From NCBI GenBank assembly GCA_044868295.1, contig JBIOWF010000303.1:1-22649 (forward strand): a stretch of DNA of 22,649 nucleotides, given 5' to 3'. The translations under genes were made by a program, and so were the position numbers. Shown piece by piece: positions 20,792-22,649 of this stretch (position 1 is the stretch's first letter; each line of letters begins with the position of its first letter). This stretch comes from JBIOWF01 sp044868295 (GTDB taxonomy: Bacteria > Actinomycetota > Actinomycetes > Streptosporangiales > Streptosporangiaceae). A model generated the notes under the pieces. The model saw nothing but the letters and a program-made list of their open reading frames with translations. It was not told where the DNA came from and made no database searches.

Positions 20792-22267
20792 TCAAGGGAA
20801 GGGGAGGGTGCGGGCGAGCAGGGTGACCAGGATCAGCACGACAGGAAAGCAGACCAGGAACATGGCGAACGTGTAGCCCATGATGTCGCGAGCCTTGAGC
20901 CCGAGGATCGTCAGCGTGGGCAGCATCCAGAACGGCTGCAGCAGATTGGCACTGGCCTCACCGAGGTCGTACACGACGACGACCCAGCCCTGGTTCACGT
21001 GGAGTTGGTTGGCCGCGTCCAGGACGTAGGGTGCTTCGATCACCCACTTGCTGCCGCCGCTGGGGACGAAGACGCCGAGTACACAGCTGTAGATGGCGAT
21101 GAAGGCCGGATAGAAGAACTCGTTCGACACCGATACCAGCCAGCCTGCGATGGTCTTGCTGAGGCCGGTAAAGGCGATCATCCCGAAGATCCCGCCGTAC
21201 AACGGGAACTGGAGCAGTACGCCGGAGGCCGCGGGCGTGCCGTCCTTGAACGCCTTCGCCAGGCGTGCTGGACGCCAGTGCAGGATGAGCCCCAGCAGGA
21301 CGAGGATGAGGTTGATGGTGTTCAGATCGAGCGCATTGAGGGCGTTGCCCTCCGCGCCGGCGAAGTGCCGTGCCAGGTACCACACGCCCAGTGTGAACAG
21401 CAGGATCGTGAAGACGGGACTGTACTCGATCCACTCTCCGGGCCGGTTGCGGCGCAGCTGCGAGCGTTCCGCACCGATGCCGGGGCCCAGGTCGATGCCC
21501 AGCTGTTCGGCGGTCTTCGCGCGCTCCGGGGAGGGGGACAGCAGCCAGGCCATGCCGACCGCGATGACGAAGACGATCGCTGTGGCCACGATCCCCTGCC
21601 ACAGGAAGATGGTGTCGGTGAGAGGGACGAGGCCGCTGCCACGTCCCTCTGCGATGACCTTCTGTACGGCGGGCGGACTGGATGCGGCGCTGGCCACCTG
21701 GAGCGCCGCCGACCCGGACAGGCCTTGGGCCCATACGGTGCCGAGGCCGAGGAAGGCCATCGCGCCGAGCGCCCGGTAGTCCACGCCCGGGATCCGGCGC
21801 GCGATCTCCTTGGCCAGGATCGCCGTGAAGATCAGGCTGAAAGCCCAGTTCAGGTAGGAGCTCACCATGGCGATGGCCGCGGTGAAGGCGATGGCACCAC
21901 GTGGAGTGCGAGGCACCCGCGCGATCCTGGCTATCAGCCGGCCGACCGGCGGTGAGACCGCGACCGCGTACCCGGCGATAATGATCATTGCCATCTGGAG
22001 CGTGAAGGTGATGAGGGACCAGAATCCCTTCCCCCATGCGTCGATGAGACCGTATCCGGTGGTCGCCTCCGGATCGGACGGTACGCCGGACAGGTTCTCG
22101 CCGGACGCGAGGCCGAGCGCGAAGACCGCGAACGTGCCCACCAGCACGAAGCCGAGGGCATCAGGCAGCCACTTCTCGGTGAAGGCGGTGAAGCGCAGCG
22201 CCATGCCCGCCAGCCAGTTGTCCTTGCTGAGTGTCTGCTTCGGCTCCTGCGAGGGCGCCGTGGTCAT
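20792..22267 (-). CDS. atoE: AtoE-type short-chain fatty acid transporter
   Basis: This 491-residue integral membrane protein has about 11-12 hydrophobic helices. It has the features of the SCFA transporter family (AtoE): an N-terminal WLPDALGFVLVGTFAVFALG, the segment WSLITFTLQMAMIIIAGYAVA, the SYLNWAFSLIF helix, and near the C terminus the conserved VPSGGSKWVIEAPYV and LLQPFWMLPTL. It should import acetoacetate, butyrate or similar acids. The ATG has AGGAGG 7 nt upstream; an in-frame extension to 22456 has no support. No ato catabolic gene lies in the window. It is probably controlled from the palindrome-rich upstream region. Confidence 0.92.
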   Translation of the reverse strand: MTTAPSQEPKQTLSKDNWLAGMALRFTAFTEKWLPDALGFVLVGTFAVFALGLASGENLSGVPSDPEATTGYGLIDAWGKGFWSLITFTLQMAMIIIAGYAVAVSPPVGRLIARIARVPRTPRGAIAFTAAIAMVSSYLNWAFSLIFTAILAKEIARRIPGVDYRALGAMAFLGLGTVWAQGLSGSAALQVASAASSPPAVQKVIAEGRGSGLVPLTDTIFLWQGIVATAIVFVIAVGMAWLLSPSPERAKTAEQLGIDLGPGIGAERSQLRRNRPGEWIEYSPVFTILLFTLGVWYLARHFAGAEGNALNALDLNTINLILVLLGLILHWRPARLAKAFKDGTPAASGVLLQFPLYGGIFGMIAFTGLSKTIAGWLVSVSNEFFYPAFIAIYSCVLGVFVPSGGSKWVIEAPYVLDAANQLHVNQGWVVVVYDLGEASANLLQPFWMLPTLTILGLKARDIMGYTFAMFLVCFPVVLILVTLLARTLPFP

Positions 22268-22507
22268 CGAGTGTCCTCCTGTGGGGTGGGGCCCGAGATC
22301 CCGTGGCCCAGGCGGTCGATGCCGAGGATCATGCGGCGTACACGGCCGAAAGGCCATAGTGGTGATCCACGCAGCACCGCGCTCCTTCATATGAGGCATC
22401 GCCATCCGGGACTGTGGCTCTGATCGGCTGCGCGACGCCGAGGACAAGGTGTTCAAACGAAGTGTGGCCTTGGCATCGCGGACGTGAAATGGTCGGGAAT
22501 TGACCTA

Positions 22508-22566
22508 TTGGCATTTGTTCGCCAACCTCATGAATTCGTGAGTGGACGGCAGACCGCTACGTAGCG
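22508..22566. promoter_or_regulatory. Cluster of three dyads upstream of the AtoE-type gene
   Basis: TTGGC-N8-GCCAA (22508-22525), CTCAtGAATTCgTGAG (22527-22542, 14 of 16 symmetric) and CGCTACGTAGCG (22555-22566, perfect 12 bp) lie within 59 bp. Further right, GATCTG occurs twice, with a third GATC (22590-22622). No gene is visible from 22268 to the window end. These are candidate operator sites for the transporter or for a gene beyond the window. Confidence 0.45.
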
Positions 22567-22649
22567 TCACATAATGCAGAAGGTACCGATCTGACCTGGC
22601 ATGATCTGGATTGACTAGATCAACACCATGCAGGGGACCGGTACCTTCA

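Noticed and set aside
22329..22514. 61-codon minus-strand frame upstream of the AtoE-type gene
   Set aside because: No ribosome site, no recognisable domain and no coding-like codon bias; treated as intergenic.

Overview
This is a GC-rich, actinobacterial-looking chromosomal window. High-GC codon use, GTG and TTG starts, a WhiB/Bld-free but SigB-type partner-switching set, a PucR-controlled proline operon and a DUF6458-type membrane protein all fit an actinomycete, probably of the Streptosporangiales; the family-level guess is inference only. No rRNA or CRISPR is present, and there is one tRNA.

Left part (1-9250). A four-helix membrane protein lies downstream of an MMPL/RND exporter. The exporter is preceded by an overlapping 40-codon Arg/Pro-rich leader ORF and faces a divergent MarR regulator. 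A perfect palindrome sits over the regulator's start and the exporter's likely -35 box. Next come an epoxide-hydrolase-like alpha/beta hydrolase, a 17-copy heptanucleotide repeat, a short-chain dehydrogenase broken by an in-frame amber codon (and probably a 5' frameshift), a fragment of another gene, a Phd/RelE toxin-antitoxin pair, and the proline catabolic operon (proline dehydrogenase plus P5C dehydrogenase) with a divergent PucR regulator.

Middle part (9424-19500). After a GT4 glycosyltransferase comes a general-stress signalling locus. It holds a PAS-GAF-PP2C (SpoIIE-type) protein with altered metal-ligand positions, a GAF-ANTAR RNA-binding regulator, a STAS anti-anti-sigma factor, a SigB/SigF-type sigma factor, its HATPase anti-sigma factor and a type II NADH dehydrogenase in the same transcription unit. 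Downstream are a terminator, a ~43-bp tandem repeat array, and a minus-strand operon of three small envelope or stress-type proteins, two of which share a paralogous C-terminal region. Facing it is a DUF6458-type gene with a SigB-like promoter motif. The simplest reading is one redox or stress regulon: phosphatase-like sensor, STAS, HATPase, sigma factor, then targets.

Right part (19500-22649). This is a mosaic around tRNA-Pro(GGG): a phage-like HTH protein, the tRNA with its terminator, an orphan 14-bp palindrome, a 174-bp non-coding element with 11-bp terminal inverted repeats beginning GTAA and an exact 8-bp target duplication (an IS66-type MITE), the C-terminal remnant of a sugar ABC permease, and an AtoE-type short-chain fatty acid transporter with a palindrome-rich upstream region.
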